Below are positions 42,601 through 52,395 of a stretch of 64,000 nt of DNA, piece by piece. Location of the stretch: NCBI GenBank assembly GCA_965218555.1, contig OZ244625.1, forward strand, positions 4,960,001-5,024,000, in the 5' to 3' direction. Within the stretch, counting starts at the first letter, position 1. Every line of letters starts with the position of its first letter. The notes below the pieces were generated by a model, which searched no databases, was not told the DNA's origin, and worked only from the letters and a program-made list of their open reading frames with translations. The translations under genes and the position numbers were made by a program. Origin of the DNA: JAPPLB01 sp965218555 (GTDB lineage Bacteria; Acidobacteriota; Terriglobia; Bryobacterales; UBA6623).

Positions 42601-43966
42601 AGCCGCCGCTGCGGGCGTTCTACGAGGCTGGCTCGATGCCATCGTTCCCGCAACCGCATCCGAGTTGGCCGAGCGACTATCGCTCCAACTGGCCCTTGTC
42701 GAAGCCGGACTCACCCGACTCGAAGGCGAAGGCCTCATCCTTCGAGGCAACTTCTCCCCCCGCAACGTCGAGGCTGAAGACACACGCGAAACCGAGTGGG
42801 CCAATCGCCACCTGCTGGCCCGCATTCACCGCATGACTCTCGGCCGGCTCCGGCGCGAAATCGAGCCTGTAACCACATCCGATTTCGTTCGTTTTCTTCT
42901 GCGCTGGCAGCACGTCATGCTGGCAAGCCGTCTGCACGGCGTCGACGGCGTATTGCAGGTCATCAAGCAGCTTCAGGGATACGAGAGCTCCGCGGCCGCT
43001 TGGGAATCAGAGATTCTGCCACGCCGCGTCGCGAACTACCAGCCCGCATTGCTCGACCGCCTCTGCCTGGCGGGCGAGGTTAGCTGGGGACGCCTGTCGC
43101 CGCACCCGGCTTTCTCCGGCAATGCGGACGAATCCGAGAACCGCGCCCGCGCCCGTCGTGTTCGACCGACCCGAGTCGCTCCGCTCACCATCTTCCTCCG
43201 CGAGGACGCCCGATGGCTTCTCACCGGTGGCCTCCACGCTGACCCACAAGCCGTGGATGCCCTGTCGCACCCGGCGCGCGAAGTCTGGGAAGCCCTGCGG
43301 AAACGAGGCTCCTCTTTCTTCGCTGATCTATGTCGCGCATCGGGCCGTTTGGCAAGCGAGGTCGAGGACGGACTCTGGGAACTTGCTGCCGCCGGTCTCG
43401 TTACAGCGGACGGATTTGAAAACCTTCGCTCCCTGATCGACCCCAAACGCCGCAGAGGCGAAGGGCGAGGCCGCAACGCCCGTCCCCGCCATGCCGCTGG
43501 TCGCTGGGCACTGCTCGAAGAGGCCGTCCAAGCCGCCGCTGACTCGGATGACGATGACCCGGCCGAGCAGTTCGCCCGTCAACTACTGCGGCGTTGGGGT
43601 GTCGTCTTCCGCGACATCATGCGCCGCGAATCGCTTGCTCCCCCTTGGCGCGATCTGCTCGTCATCCTGAGGCGGATGGAAGCTCGTGGCGAGATCCGCG
43701 GAGGCCGTTTTGCCGCCGCCTTCGTCGGCGAACAGTTTGCTCTGCCCGAAGCGGTCGCCCTTCTCCGGAAAGTCCGGCGCACCGAACCCCAAAATGAAGA
43801 AGTCATCCTCGGCTCCGCCGATCCGCTTAACCTCGTCGGAGTTCTTCTTCCCGGTCCCCGCGTCAACACCAATACCGGCGAAACGATCCGCATCCGCAAC
43901 GGCGTCGTCACCGAACAGCCTACGCCACAGACCTTCCGCATCGAAGGCGCCCCCGCCGCCAGGTAA
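39662..43966 (+). CDS. lhr: Large DEAD/DEAH helicase of the Lhr family
   Basis: I prefer ATG 39662 (MPLSSFDTLIQEWF) because GGGGAG precedes it; the frame is open to GTG 39578. The 1,434 residues carry Walker A APTGSGKT (41-48), DEIH (166-169), a RecA2 domain with QRVGRSGHW, and a long Lhr C-terminal region with winged-helix and Lhr-CTD-like parts. Lhr proteins are superfamily-2 3'-5' helicases involved in DNA repair. It lies divergent to ruvX and convergent to hemL. The C-terminus ends in a proline/arginine-rich tail. Confidence 0.93.
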   Translation: MPLSSFDTLIQEWFAGVGEPTEPQKLGWSEIRSGRDVLISAPTGSGKTLAAFLSCLDNLVRLARTEDLPDETTVLYVSPLKALSNDIQKNLDRPLVQIRELADRSRVPLKTIRTALRTGDTKTYDRQRMTQKPPHILVTTPESLFILLTAEKSRQILKTVRTVIIDEIHAVADDKRGSHLAISLARLEKLVLSEGNGQRPQRIGLSATVNPLNEVSRFLSPEFTDGRGRLVSVGHQRRMDLAVEVPGDELTAVAPTETWAEIYDRLANLIRAHRTTLVFVNTRRLSERVAHQLQERLGREAVLPHHGSLSRQLRLNAEQRLKEGQLRAVVATASLELGIDIGTVDLTCQIGSPRSIAVALQRVGRSGHWVGALPKGRFFPTTRDELVECAALVRAIRKGELDRLEIPEAPLDILAQQIVAEVACSEYSETEMLDLIRSAYPYRNLEWKEFDEVIDVLSEGITTSRGRSGAYLHRDRVNRRLRARRGARLTAITSGGAIPDNAQYAVIAEPEGAKVGMIDEDFAIESAVGDVFLLGTTSWRIRRIESGRVRVEDAQGASPTIPFWMGEAPGRTVELSHEVSVVREDVLAVVEKSGASSVSTDDFAAARRLLIDECSLDPRGAEQLIEYVLAGRRALGELPTQNRVVAERFFDEAGGMQLVIHAPFGARINRAWGLSLRKKFCRSFNLELQAAATDNGLLISLTEQHAFPLDLVFEFVRRVTLDHTLTQALLDSPMFASRWRWNVSRALAVPRFSGGRKTPPPIQRMRSDDLLAAVFPDQAACAENLTGEIRIPDHPYVRETIDNCLYEAMDLAGLRRIVERIESEALETVATETAEPSPFSHEILNSNPYSYLDDAPLEERRARAVQMRRTLAPEMLDGPAALDAEAIAIVSEQAWPIVRDADELHDALLSLIILPPVPEWDEYHEELCRNRRATTLWANDKPLWVAAERLATARLLHTDAAIEPVIEALQPSRNESGTREAAAAGVLRGWLDAIVPATASELAERLSLQLALVEAGLTRLEGEGLILRGNFSPRNVEAEDTRETEWANRHLLARIHRMTLGRLRREIEPVTTSDFVRFLLRWQHVMLASRLHGVDGVLQVIKQLQGYESSAAAWESEILPRRVANYQPALLDRLCLAGEVSWGRLSPHPAFSGNADESENRARARRVRPTRVAPLTIFLREDARWLLTGGLHADPQAVDALSHPAREVWEALRKRGSSFFADLCRASGRLASEVEDGLWELAAAGLVTADGFENLRSLIDPKRRRGEGRGRNARPRHAAGRWALLEEAVQAAADSDDDDPAEQFARQLLRRWGVVFRDIMRRESLAPPWRDLLVILRRMEARGEIRGGRFAAAFVGEQFALPEAVALLRKVRRTEPQNEEVILGSADPLNLVGVLLPGPRVNTNTGETIRIRNGVVTEQPTPQTFRIEGAPAAR

Positions 43967-44007
43967 CTCCGGCTATTTAGCGCCGTATCAGCTATCGTGC
44001 CCGTAAG

Positions 44008-45330
<1,323 letters not shown>

Positions 45331-45351
45331 AGGTGACTATGCCTCTTACTC

Positions 45352-46380
45352 CTAGTTGAGGTAATACGTTCGGTACAGCGTATCCCGCTGCTTGGGGACA
45401 AAGCCGGCATCCCGGATCATTCGCCGTAGGTCCTCTTCGCTGGCCGCATGTTGAGCTCCGGCTTGGCGGACGACGTTTTCCTCCAGCATCACGCTGCCCA
45501 CGTCGTTTCCGCCGAAGCGGAGACCGAGCTGGCAGACCTTGAGCCCTTGCGTGACCCAAGACGTCTGGATGTTGACCACGTTGTCGAGGAAGGTCCGCGA
45601 AACCGCGAGGGTCTTCAGGAAGTCTACGGCGGTTGTTTCTTCCTTGATCCGCCGGCCAAGAGAGGTGTTCTCCGGCTGGAACGGCCACGGGATGAACGCC
45701 GTGAATCCGCCGGTCTCTTCTTGAAGCTGCCGGAGTGTCTCGAGGTGATTGACGCGGTGCCGGAGCGTCTCGCCGCAGCCGAACATCATCGTGGCCGTCG
45801 TTCGCATGCCGAGTTGATGGGCGGTGCGATGCACATTGATCCAGTCCTCGGTCGTGCATTTGAGGCGGGCGATCTTGAAGCGAACTTCGTCGTCGAGAAT
45901 CTCCGCCCCCGCCCCAGGAATCGAGTCCAGTCCGGCGTCACGCATCCGGGCGATCGTATCGCGGATGGAAATCCCGCTCACCTCGGAAATCGTCAAGACC
46001 TCCGGAGCAGACAGGCAATGCAGATGGATCGAAAATCGCTCTTTGATCGAACGGAACAGATCCTCGAAGTATTCGATTTTCAAATCCGGATTGACGCCGC
46101 CTTGCATCAACACACCGGTCCCGCCGAGATCCACTGTCTCTTGAATCTTGGCGAAGATCTGCTCCTTCGGGAGAACGTAGCCCTCCTTGTGCCCCATCGG
46201 GCGATAGAAGGCGCAGAAGCTGCAGTATTCGGTGCAGAAGTTCGTATGGTTGATGTTGCGGTCAATGATGTAGCTCGCGACGCCCTCCGGATGAAACTTG
46301 CGCCGGACGGAGTCAGCTTCCATGCCGATGCCGATCAGGTCGTCGCTTTGCAGGGCGTCGAGTGCTTCCCTTTTGGTCAT
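45352..46380 (-). CDS. mqnC: Cyclic dehypoxanthine futalosine synthase MqnC (radical SAM)
   Basis: This 342-residue radical SAM enzyme has C49-x3-C53-x2-C56 (NFCTEYCSFCAF), which ligates the 4Fe-4S cluster. Typical MqnC stretches are present (ASYIIDRNINHTNF, GMRTTATMMFGCGET). It cyclises dehypoxanthine futalosine in the futalosine route to menaquinone. It overlaps the start of the downstream-facing mqnA gene by 4 bp, so the two are probably one operon. MqnE and MqnB are not in the window. Confidence 0.94.
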   Translation of the reverse strand: MTKREALDALQSDDLIGIGMEADSVRRKFHPEGVASYIIDRNINHTNFCTEYCSFCAFYRPMGHKEGYVLPKEQIFAKIQETVDLGGTGVLMQGGVNPDLKIEYFEDLFRSIKERFSIHLHCLSAPEVLTISEVSGISIRDTIARMRDAGLDSIPGAGAEILDDEVRFKIARLKCTTEDWINVHRTAHQLGMRTTATMMFGCGETLRHRVNHLETLRQLQEETGGFTAFIPWPFQPENTSLGRRIKEETTAVDFLKTLAVSRTFLDNVVNIQTSWVTQGLKVCQLGLRFGGNDVGSVMLEENVVRQAGAQHAASEEDLRRMIRDAGFVPKQRDTLYRTYYLN

Positions 46381-47219
46381 AAGGTCTGCTCGGAGACCAC
46401 CGCTTCGACGTAGCTCGGCTCGGGCATTTTGGGGGCGAGACCGAGATCAGCCGCCGCCCGCAGGAAGTACCCCAGACTGCTCTGTTCGGCGGCGCCAAAC
46501 TCATACGAGATGTGCTCGGTCAAGTAACGGCGGGCCAGGTCAGCCGGATAGCCTCGCCCAACGCCCTCTCTCTTGACGATTTCGTCGATGTGCGAGAAAC
46601 CGTATGCGGCGGAGGCCTGGAAGACAGCCGGGTCGTCGGGATCGGCCGCAAGATTCTTGACGGCCCAAACGGCGAATACCATCGGCAGCCCGGTCGTCTC
46701 GACCCACTCCGCGCCCAGATCATAGACGAAAAGCGGCCGGCCGCGCCATTCCGATAAGCCTGGATCGAGATGCAACGCCGGATCACCGATGATCAGCGCC
46801 GCATCGGCTAGTTCAAGCATCTCGTCGAGCTTGGGAGGATAGAGCCACACACGAGGACGCGAACCAAACTTGCTCGCTAGCCATATCTGCGCCAACACGA
46901 CCGATGTGCGCGAGCCCGCATCGGCGGCGAAAGACTCCACTTCCTCAATCGGTTTGCGGCTGAAGAATAAAATGCTTCGCACCGGGCCTCGGCAAGCCAC
47001 GGAGCAACCGGGCAGCACCATCAAGTCAGTTTGGCTGGCAAGCTCGATCGCCGGGACGAGTCCAATGTCCGCCTCGCCCGCACGCAACTCCTCGGCACAC
47101 TCCGACGGAAGAGAGAAATGCACGTCGAAGATGCCGCGCTGCGGACCATGCAGGAGTCCCCACACCAGCGGAGAAGTGTTCAGAAAGCGGACAGCGGAAA
47201 CGCGGCGGCGGGCTCGCAT
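46377..47219 (-). CDS. mqnA: Chorismate dehydratase MqnA (futalosine pathway)
   Basis: This 280-residue protein has the periplasmic-binding-fold MqnA/MqnD pattern (VRFLNTSPLVWGL, ELRAGEADIGLVPAIE, ALIIGDPALHL). MqnA converts chorismate to 3-enolpyruvylbenzoate, the first step of the futalosine route. Its stop overlaps the mqnC start by 4 bp. Together with mqnC it shows that menaquinone is made by the alternative rather than the classical Men pathway. Confidence 0.92.
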   Translation of the reverse strand: MRARRRVSAVRFLNTSPLVWGLLHGPQRGIFDVHFSLPSECAEELRAGEADIGLVPAIELASQTDLMVLPGCSVACRGPVRSILFFSRKPIEEVESFAADAGSRTSVVLAQIWLASKFGSRPRVWLYPPKLDEMLELADAALIIGDPALHLDPGLSEWRGRPLFVYDLGAEWVETTGLPMVFAVWAVKNLAADPDDPAVFQASAAYGFSHIDEIVKREGVGRGYPADLARRYLTEHISYEFGAAEQSSLGYFLRAAADLGLAPKMPEPSYVEAVVSEQTL

Positions 47220-47353
47220 GGAGAGAAGCCCATTGTATCAACGGGCTGATTTTGGCGGCGCGGAGAGCGCCCCGCCAACGCGGGAGTGGCCGTCTCGTCA
47301 AATGTGAGAAGTTCCCCTGGTGAGCAAAGCAGAACGTTGCCCTTTACCCGACC

Positions 47354-47943
47354 TGCATTTCTCACCAGGTGGCGAGACGAAGTGCGTGAGAGGGCCGCCA
47401 GGACAAGGTGCGAGCCGCCCGCGACAGCAACATGGCCTTTAAGGTTTTCACGAGACACGAATCACGAAACACGAGTCACGGCTTTTGCAGCTTTTGGTAC
47501 TGAAGCCCTTCAGTCTTGTTTTGCCGCCCCGGCCGGCATAGCATGAGGACAGCGAGGCGGAAATCCTGGCCTCGCGAAGGAAAAAGCGAAGGAAAAAGCG
47601 AAGAAAACATCGAGGAGGTGATATCACGCCCATGCGCCTCCGACGAAGGCTGCATTTCTCTCCATGTGGGGAGGCGAAGTGCGGGAGAAGGCAGGCAGGA
47701 CGAGGCGCGAGCCGCTCGCGCCGGCAACACGGCTTTTGTGGTTTTACGAATCACGAGTCACGAAACACGAATTACGGTTTGTACAGCCTTTGGTACTGAA
47801 GCCCTTCAGTCTTGTTTTAGCCGCCTCGGCCTGCCTAGCATGATGACAGGCAGGCGGGAATCCCAGCCTGCATTTCTCATGAAGTGGCGAGGCGAAGTCC
47901 GTGCGGGTCACGAAACACGAATCACGGCCTTTACAGCCGTTCG
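47354..47943 (+). repeat. Repeat mosaic: three tandem-related units
   Basis: Three units begin TGCATTTCTC at 47354, 47651 and 47869. The first two share GGCGAGR-type blocks, CGAAGTGCG, GCGAGCCGC, tracts of CACGAATCACGAAACACGA-like short repeats, and an identical 30-bp block containing CTGAAGCCCTTCAG followed by TCTTGTTTT (about 47494-47523 and 47790-47819). The third unit is truncated. CTGAAG/CTTCAG is a small hairpin with T-rich tail, so the units may act as weak terminators. A degraded single copy occurs at 7930-8002. Confidence 0.7.
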
Positions 47944-48073
47944 GTTCGCCTTGGTTGCGAAGGGGTCGTACAACCAAAAACCGCCGCCCGAACCGCCGCG
48001 CCTGCCGCCCAGTCACTGCTTGCCTGTTCACCATTGTTCACCATTGTTCACTATTGTTCGGCATTGTTCGGCT
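47944..48073 (+). repeat. Dispersed repeat with 10-bp tandem tail (copy 2)
   Basis: Homologous to 16173-16282 in the same orientation: GTTCGCCTTGG, AACCAAAAACCGCC and AGTCACTG blocks in order. The tail has five 10-bp units, TTCACCATTG twice, TTCACTATTG, TTCGGCATTG and a partial TTCGGCT (48027-48073), against three units in copy 1. The tail is the most variable part. Confidence 0.65.
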
Positions 48074-48141
48074 GAAAACATTGCCCCTGAGCCAAAGTCC
48101 GCGTACCGTCCGCCGTTCTCGGTCGGCCTCACGACGAGCGT

Positions 48142-48192
48142 CGTTAGCCGCAGCTCCCGTCGCCCTGCGGGCTCCTTGGGCTGCGGCTAACG
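48142..48192 (+). repeat. Perfect 12-bp inverted repeat (hairpin)
   Basis: CGTTAGCCGCAG (48142-48153) pairs with CTGCGGCTAACG (48181-48192) around a 27-base GC-rich loop. There is no T-run, so it is not a standard terminator; a binding site or repeat end is possible. Confidence 0.6.
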
Positions 48193-48808
48193 CAAAATGA
48201 ACTCATGCTGAGAAAGGAGGACGTTCTCTATTGCGTTGACAATAGGGCATACTGTGGAGACACACGCCCTGTAATACTGGTTGCTTCGAGACAGTCCACA
48301 AGAGATAGTTGACCGCCCTCCGGAAGGAGATTTTTTTAGGCAAAGTACTGCCGCGAGTCCGGGACAATATCGTGAACGGATTCGTCTCTTTGGCCAAGTT
48401 TGGCGTTCAAGTGGCTGGTGCAAGAGGACGACTCGGAAGAAACCGATACTCTTGGCCGCTTATAGTACAGCCAGGGGATTCGAACGAACGGCAGCGCCGT
48501 GCCTCAGGCGCGGGGTGTGGGGGAAAGTTGATCGTAGAGGCGGCTCTGGATCTCATAGAGAGCCTGCTGTCGTCGCGGCTTGAGTTGCACGAGACGCCTG
48601 AGCCTTGTGGCACGGTGCTGGAACTGGCGAACGAACCCTGCTATTGCTAAGGGACAGTCTGGGACACGTATTACCTGGCGCCGGCGGATGCCTAGGCGGC
48701 AATCTGTGGACCGCCGGCGAGAAGTTCCACCGCAGCGAAAGTCCCGTCACCGACTGCTTGTATTGGATGGGACAGTTCATTGCGCCAGGGTAGCGAATAA
48801 AGACATCC

Positions 48809-51800
48809 ATGCCGCGAATCTTCGACAACCTTCAAGCCAACTCCAGTCTCCTGCCCGCCTTGCAGGGAACTTTGGGGCTCTCTTCCCGTGCGGACTTCTG
48901 CGTCGGTTACTTCAACCTGCGAGGCTGGGGAGGTCTTGCATCCTACGTGGACGGCTGGAGCCACGACGACGGCCCTTGCCGCGTGCTCATAGGGATGCAG
49001 CGTCTGCCCCACGAGGAGCTTCGAGAGGCCTTGAGCCTGATTGACAGGCCCTCTGGTGTGGACAACCAGACGGCGCACCGCCTCAGGGTTCAACTGGCCG
49101 AGCAGTTGCGCCGGCAGCTCAGCATGGGAGCGCCGACCAACGCGGACGAGCGCACCCTGCGGCAACTGGCGGCCCAGCTTCACGCCGGGAAGGTCGTCGT
49201 CAAGCTCTTCCTGCGGCACCCGCTCCACGCGAAGCTCTACCTGCTGTTCAGAGACGATCCCGTCAACCCCATCGTGGGCTATCTGGGCAGTAGCAACCTG
49301 ACCTTCGCCGGCCTCTCCGGCCAGGGCGAGCTGAACGTCGACGTGCTCGATCACGACGCCGCTCTCAAGCTCAAGAAGTGGTTCGAGGACAGGTGGAACG
49401 ACCGGTTCTGCGTGGACATCACCAGTGAGTTGGCCCGGATCATCGAAGAGAGCTGGGCGCGGGAGGCCCTGATCCCGCCCTATCACGTCTACCTCAAGAT
49501 GGCCTGGCACCTCTCCCACGAAGCCCGCGCCGGCCTGACCGAGTTCAGGATCCCCAAGGTATTCGGCGATCGCCTGTTCGACTTTCAGACTGCGGCGGTC
49601 AAGATCGCGGCCCATCACCTCAACAAGCGCAACGGCGTTCTCATCGGAGACGTGGTTGGTCTTGGCAAGACCCTTATGGCTACCGCCGTCGTCCGCATCT
49701 TCGAGGACGACTACGGACTCGAGACCCTGATCCTCTCTCCAAAGAACCTCGTCCCCATGTGGGAAGACTACGTTTACCAGTACCAACTGCGAGCCAGGGT
49801 GCTGTCGCTCAGCAGAGTGCTTACCGAACTGCCGAACCTGCGCCGCTATCGGCTGGTCGTCATCGACGAGAGCCACAACCTTCGTAACCGCGAGGGCAGG
49901 CGGTACCGGGCCATCCAGGAGTACGTACGCGCCAACGAGAGCAAGTGCATACTGCTATCCGCCACGCCCTACAACAAGACCTATCAGGACCTGTCGAACC
50001 AGTTGCGTATCTTCGTAGAGGACGACCAGGACCTCGGCATCCGACCCGAAAGACTGCTGAGGGAACTGGGGGAAGTGGAGTTCAGCAGGCGTCATCAAGC
50101 ATCGCCGCGTACCCTGGCGGCCTTCGACTTCAGTGAGCACGCCGACGACTGGCGGGACCTGATGCGGCTCTACCTGGTGCGCCGTACCCGTAGCTTCATC
50201 CAGGACAACTACGCGGAGACGGACCAGGAAACCGGACGAAAGTTTCTTACCTACGAGGACGGCAGCAAGTCGTTCTTCCCAACCCGCGTGCCAAAGACGG
50301 TCAAGTTCAGCATCGACGAATCCGACCCTGACGACCAGTACGCCAAGCTGTACTCGCAGAAAGTGGTCGATACGGTGAATGATCTGTGTCTACCCCGGTA
50401 TGGACTTGGAAATTACATATCCGCCAACCCTGATGCGCCGCCCACTACCGCGGAGAAGCAACAGATAGACGACCTCTCACGGGCTGGCAAGCGGTTGATG
50501 GGCTTCTGCCGCACGAATCTGTTCAAGCGGCTTGAGAGCAGCGGCGCAGCCTTCCTGCAATCCGTCGAGCGTCACGTTCTCCGAAACTACGTCTTCCTCC
50601 ACGCGATCGGTCACGGCCTGCCGTTGCCCCTCGGCGCTCAGGATGCCGAGATGCTGGACTCGCGATTCACGGACGAGGACGAGGCGGAGGGATCACTCTT
50701 CGACCCTGACGACGACGAACAGGAAAAGGGAGCCCAGGAGACCGGCGTCGCTTGGACGGCTGCGGATTTTGAAAAGCGCGCCGCCGAGATATACGTGGAG
50801 TACGAGGGCCGCTACAAAAGACGCTTCAAGTGGCTCCGCCCCGACCTCTTCCTCATCTCCCTGGAAAACGAGCTCCAGTCGGATGCCAATGCCCTCTTGG
50901 ACCTGCTACGGACATACGGAGCGTGGGATCCGGATCACGATGCCAAGCTCGACGCGATTCACACGCTCCTGACGGAGACGTTCCCTGACGAAAAGGTTCT
51001 GGTCTTCTCCCAGTTCGCCGATACGGTCCTCTACCTGGAGGCGCAGCTCAAGAGGAGAGGCGTGAGCGCTCTGGCGGGCGTCACGGGATATTCCATCGAC
51101 CCAACCGAGCTCGCCCGGCGTTTCAGTCCGGTGAGCAACCAGCGGCCAGGCCAGCCGGCGGCAGAGCAGGAACTCAGAGTCCTCATCGCCACCGACCTGC
51201 TCAGCGAGGGCCAGAACCTGCAGGACTGCCACGTCGTCGTGAACTACGACCTGCCCTGGGCCATCATCCGGCTCATCCAGCGCGCGGGCCGCGTCGACCG
51301 CATCGGGCAGAAGGCGGAGGAGATACTCTGCCACTCCTTCCTGCCCGCCGAAGGCGTCGAGCGCATCATCAATCTGCGCAACCGGGTCCGGGCGCGGCTC
51401 CGGGAAAACGCCGAAGTCGTCGGCGCCGACGAGGCGTTCTTCGAGGACGAGGCCGACGAGCCGACCATCATCAACCTCTACCACGAGCGCGCCGGCATCC
51501 TCGACGGCGACCCTGATGGCGAGGTCGACCTGGCGTCCCATGCCTACCAGATCTGGAAGAACGCCATCAGCGCGGATGCGCGATTGGAGAAGGCCGTCGC
51601 GGAACTGCCCGGCGTAGTGTTCTCGTCCCGCCAACACACGCCTATCGCCCAGCGGCCCGAAGGGGTCCTGGTATTCATGCGCACGGCGGATGGCAACGAC
51701 GCCCTCGCCTACGTCGACCGCGAGGGACGGAGCATAACGGAGTCGCAACTCGAAATCCTCTCAGCCGCCGAGTGCAGGCGCGACACCCCTGCGCAACCTC

Positions 51801-52198
51801 ACCACGAGAGTCATCACCGGCTCGTGGCCGAGGGCGTCAAGCACGTCGTCAGGGAGGAGAAGCGAGTCGGCGGTCAGCTCGGGCGGCCCTCCGGTGCTCG
51901 CTTCCGCACGTACACGCGCCTCAAACAGTACGCGGAGGCCATCAAGGGTCAGGTGTTCGACGTGGACGCGCTCCGCAAGGCCATCGACGACATCTATCGC
52001 TACCCCCTGCGCCAATCGGCGGTAGACACCTTGAACCGGCAATTGCGTAGCGGAGTGGACGACATGCAACTCGCCGAAATAGTCATGTCACTGCGAGAGG
52101 AGGACCGGCTGTGTCTGACCGGCGACGACGCCGACGAGGTCCAGGAGCCGCAGATCATCTGCTCTCTGGGACTGTTCGACAGTGAGGAAAACTCCTGA
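48809..52198 (+). CDS. PLD-SNF2 helicase of a restriction-modification/defence module
   Basis: This 1,129-residue protein has an N-terminal phospholipase-D nuclease-like domain (about 1-200; HxK at H140-x-K142, GSSNLTFAG at 161-168) joined to an SF2/SNF2 helicase. Walker A is GDVVGLGKT (about 280-288) and the DEAH-like box is DESH (353-356). The C-terminal lobe has VLVFSQFADTVLYL, ATDLLSEGQNLQDC and QRAGRVDRIGQ. Such proteins accompany Eco57I-type methyltransferases and resemble DrmD in part. Its stop TGA overlaps the ATG of the methyltransferase (TGATG), so the two were translated together before the IS21 insertion. The gene looks intact. Confidence 0.88.
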   Translation: MPRIFDNLQANSSLLPALQGTLGLSSRADFCVGYFNLRGWGGLASYVDGWSHDDGPCRVLIGMQRLPHEELREALSLIDRPSGVDNQTAHRLRVQLAEQLRRQLSMGAPTNADERTLRQLAAQLHAGKVVVKLFLRHPLHAKLYLLFRDDPVNPIVGYLGSSNLTFAGLSGQGELNVDVLDHDAALKLKKWFEDRWNDRFCVDITSELARIIEESWAREALIPPYHVYLKMAWHLSHEARAGLTEFRIPKVFGDRLFDFQTAAVKIAAHHLNKRNGVLIGDVVGLGKTLMATAVVRIFEDDYGLETLILSPKNLVPMWEDYVYQYQLRARVLSLSRVLTELPNLRRYRLVVIDESHNLRNREGRRYRAIQEYVRANESKCILLSATPYNKTYQDLSNQLRIFVEDDQDLGIRPERLLRELGEVEFSRRHQASPRTLAAFDFSEHADDWRDLMRLYLVRRTRSFIQDNYAETDQETGRKFLTYEDGSKSFFPTRVPKTVKFSIDESDPDDQYAKLYSQKVVDTVNDLCLPRYGLGNYISANPDAPPTTAEKQQIDDLSRAGKRLMGFCRTNLFKRLESSGAAFLQSVERHVLRNYVFLHAIGHGLPLPLGAQDAEMLDSRFTDEDEAEGSLFDPDDDEQEKGAQETGVAWTAADFEKRAAEIYVEYEGRYKRRFKWLRPDLFLISLENELQSDANALLDLLRTYGAWDPDHDAKLDAIHTLLTETFPDEKVLVFSQFADTVLYLEAQLKRRGVSALAGVTGYSIDPTELARRFSPVSNQRPGQPAAEQELRVLIATDLLSEGQNLQDCHVVVNYDLPWAIIRLIQRAGRVDRIGQKAEEILCHSFLPAEGVERIINLRNRVRARLRENAEVVGADEAFFEDEADEPTIINLYHERAGILDGDPDGEVDLASHAYQIWKNAISADARLEKAVAELPGVVFSSRQHTPIAQRPEGVLVFMRTADGNDALAYVDREGRSITESQLEILSAAECRRDTPAQPHHESHHRLVAEGVKHVVREEKRVGGQLGRPSGARFRTYTRLKQYAEAIKGQVFDVDALRKAIDDIYRYPLRQSAVDTLNRQLRSGVDDMQLAEIVMSLREEDRLCLTGDDADEVQEPQIICSLGLFDSEENS

Positions 52199-52222
52199 TG
52201 CCTGTCTCGATTGAAGAGCTCC
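52198..52222 (+). pseudogene. 5' end of DNA methyltransferase gene, cut by IS21 element
   Basis: ATG CCT GTC TCG ATT GAA GAG CTC C, encoding MPVSIEEL, begins in the helicase stop codon. The next bases are the IS terminus at 52223. The frame resumes in the same phase at 54344 (R-P-H-L-R-D-F-D-F). Confidence 0.9.
52218..52222 (+). repeat. Target-site duplication (left copy), GCTCC
   Basis: GCTCC directly precedes the IS left terminus and is repeated directly after the right terminus at 54339-54343. The 5-bp length is within the range for IS21. Confidence 0.85.
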
Positions 52223-52228
52223 TGTCAA

Positions 52229-52273
52229 TGTCAAACGAAAATTGCGCACTTCTGACAAACGAAAATTGCACAC
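52229..52273 (+). repeat. IS21 terminal repeats (left end)
   Basis: TGTCAAACGAAAATTGCGCAC (first 20 bases at 52229-52248) and TGACAAACGAAAATTGCACA (52253-52272) are direct repeats with 24-bp period. The opposite end has related TGTGCAATTTTGG (around 54288) and TGTGCAAATTAGC (around 54314). They are likely IstA binding sites. Confidence 0.7.
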
Positions 52274-52395
52274 ATTTGAGGGGAGAACCGCCGCGGGTTT
52301 GGCGGACTTTCCCCCTTCGTTGCGATGGGGGTTGAGGTGGCCGTCGGAGGGAGCGGAGCGACCGGAGCCGGCCACCTCAAGCTGTGCAGCAGCCG

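Larger units (their letters stand above)
47220..48808. other. Gene-poor region of repeats between mqnA and the helicase
   Basis: Nearly 1.6 kb without a recognised gene. 47354-47943 is a tandem mosaic of a repeat family; 47944-48073 is the second copy of the repeat seen at 16.2 kb; 48142-48192 is a perfect inverted repeat. 48193-48808 holds open frames, such as 48309-48650 and 48605-48793, without family-like sequence, so I do not call genes there. The region marks the left border of the defence-like island. Confidence 0.6.

Noticed and set aside
48027..48073. 10-bp tandem repeats as a possible CRISPR array
   Set aside because: Units are only 10 bp with no spacers, so this is a tandem tail of a dispersed repeat; no CRISPR array or cas gene was seen in the window.
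48309..48793. Open frames upstream of the PLD-SNF2 helicase as a possible regulator gene
   Set aside because: Sequences show no domain, no good ribosome-binding site and change frame repeatedly; I could not support a gene.
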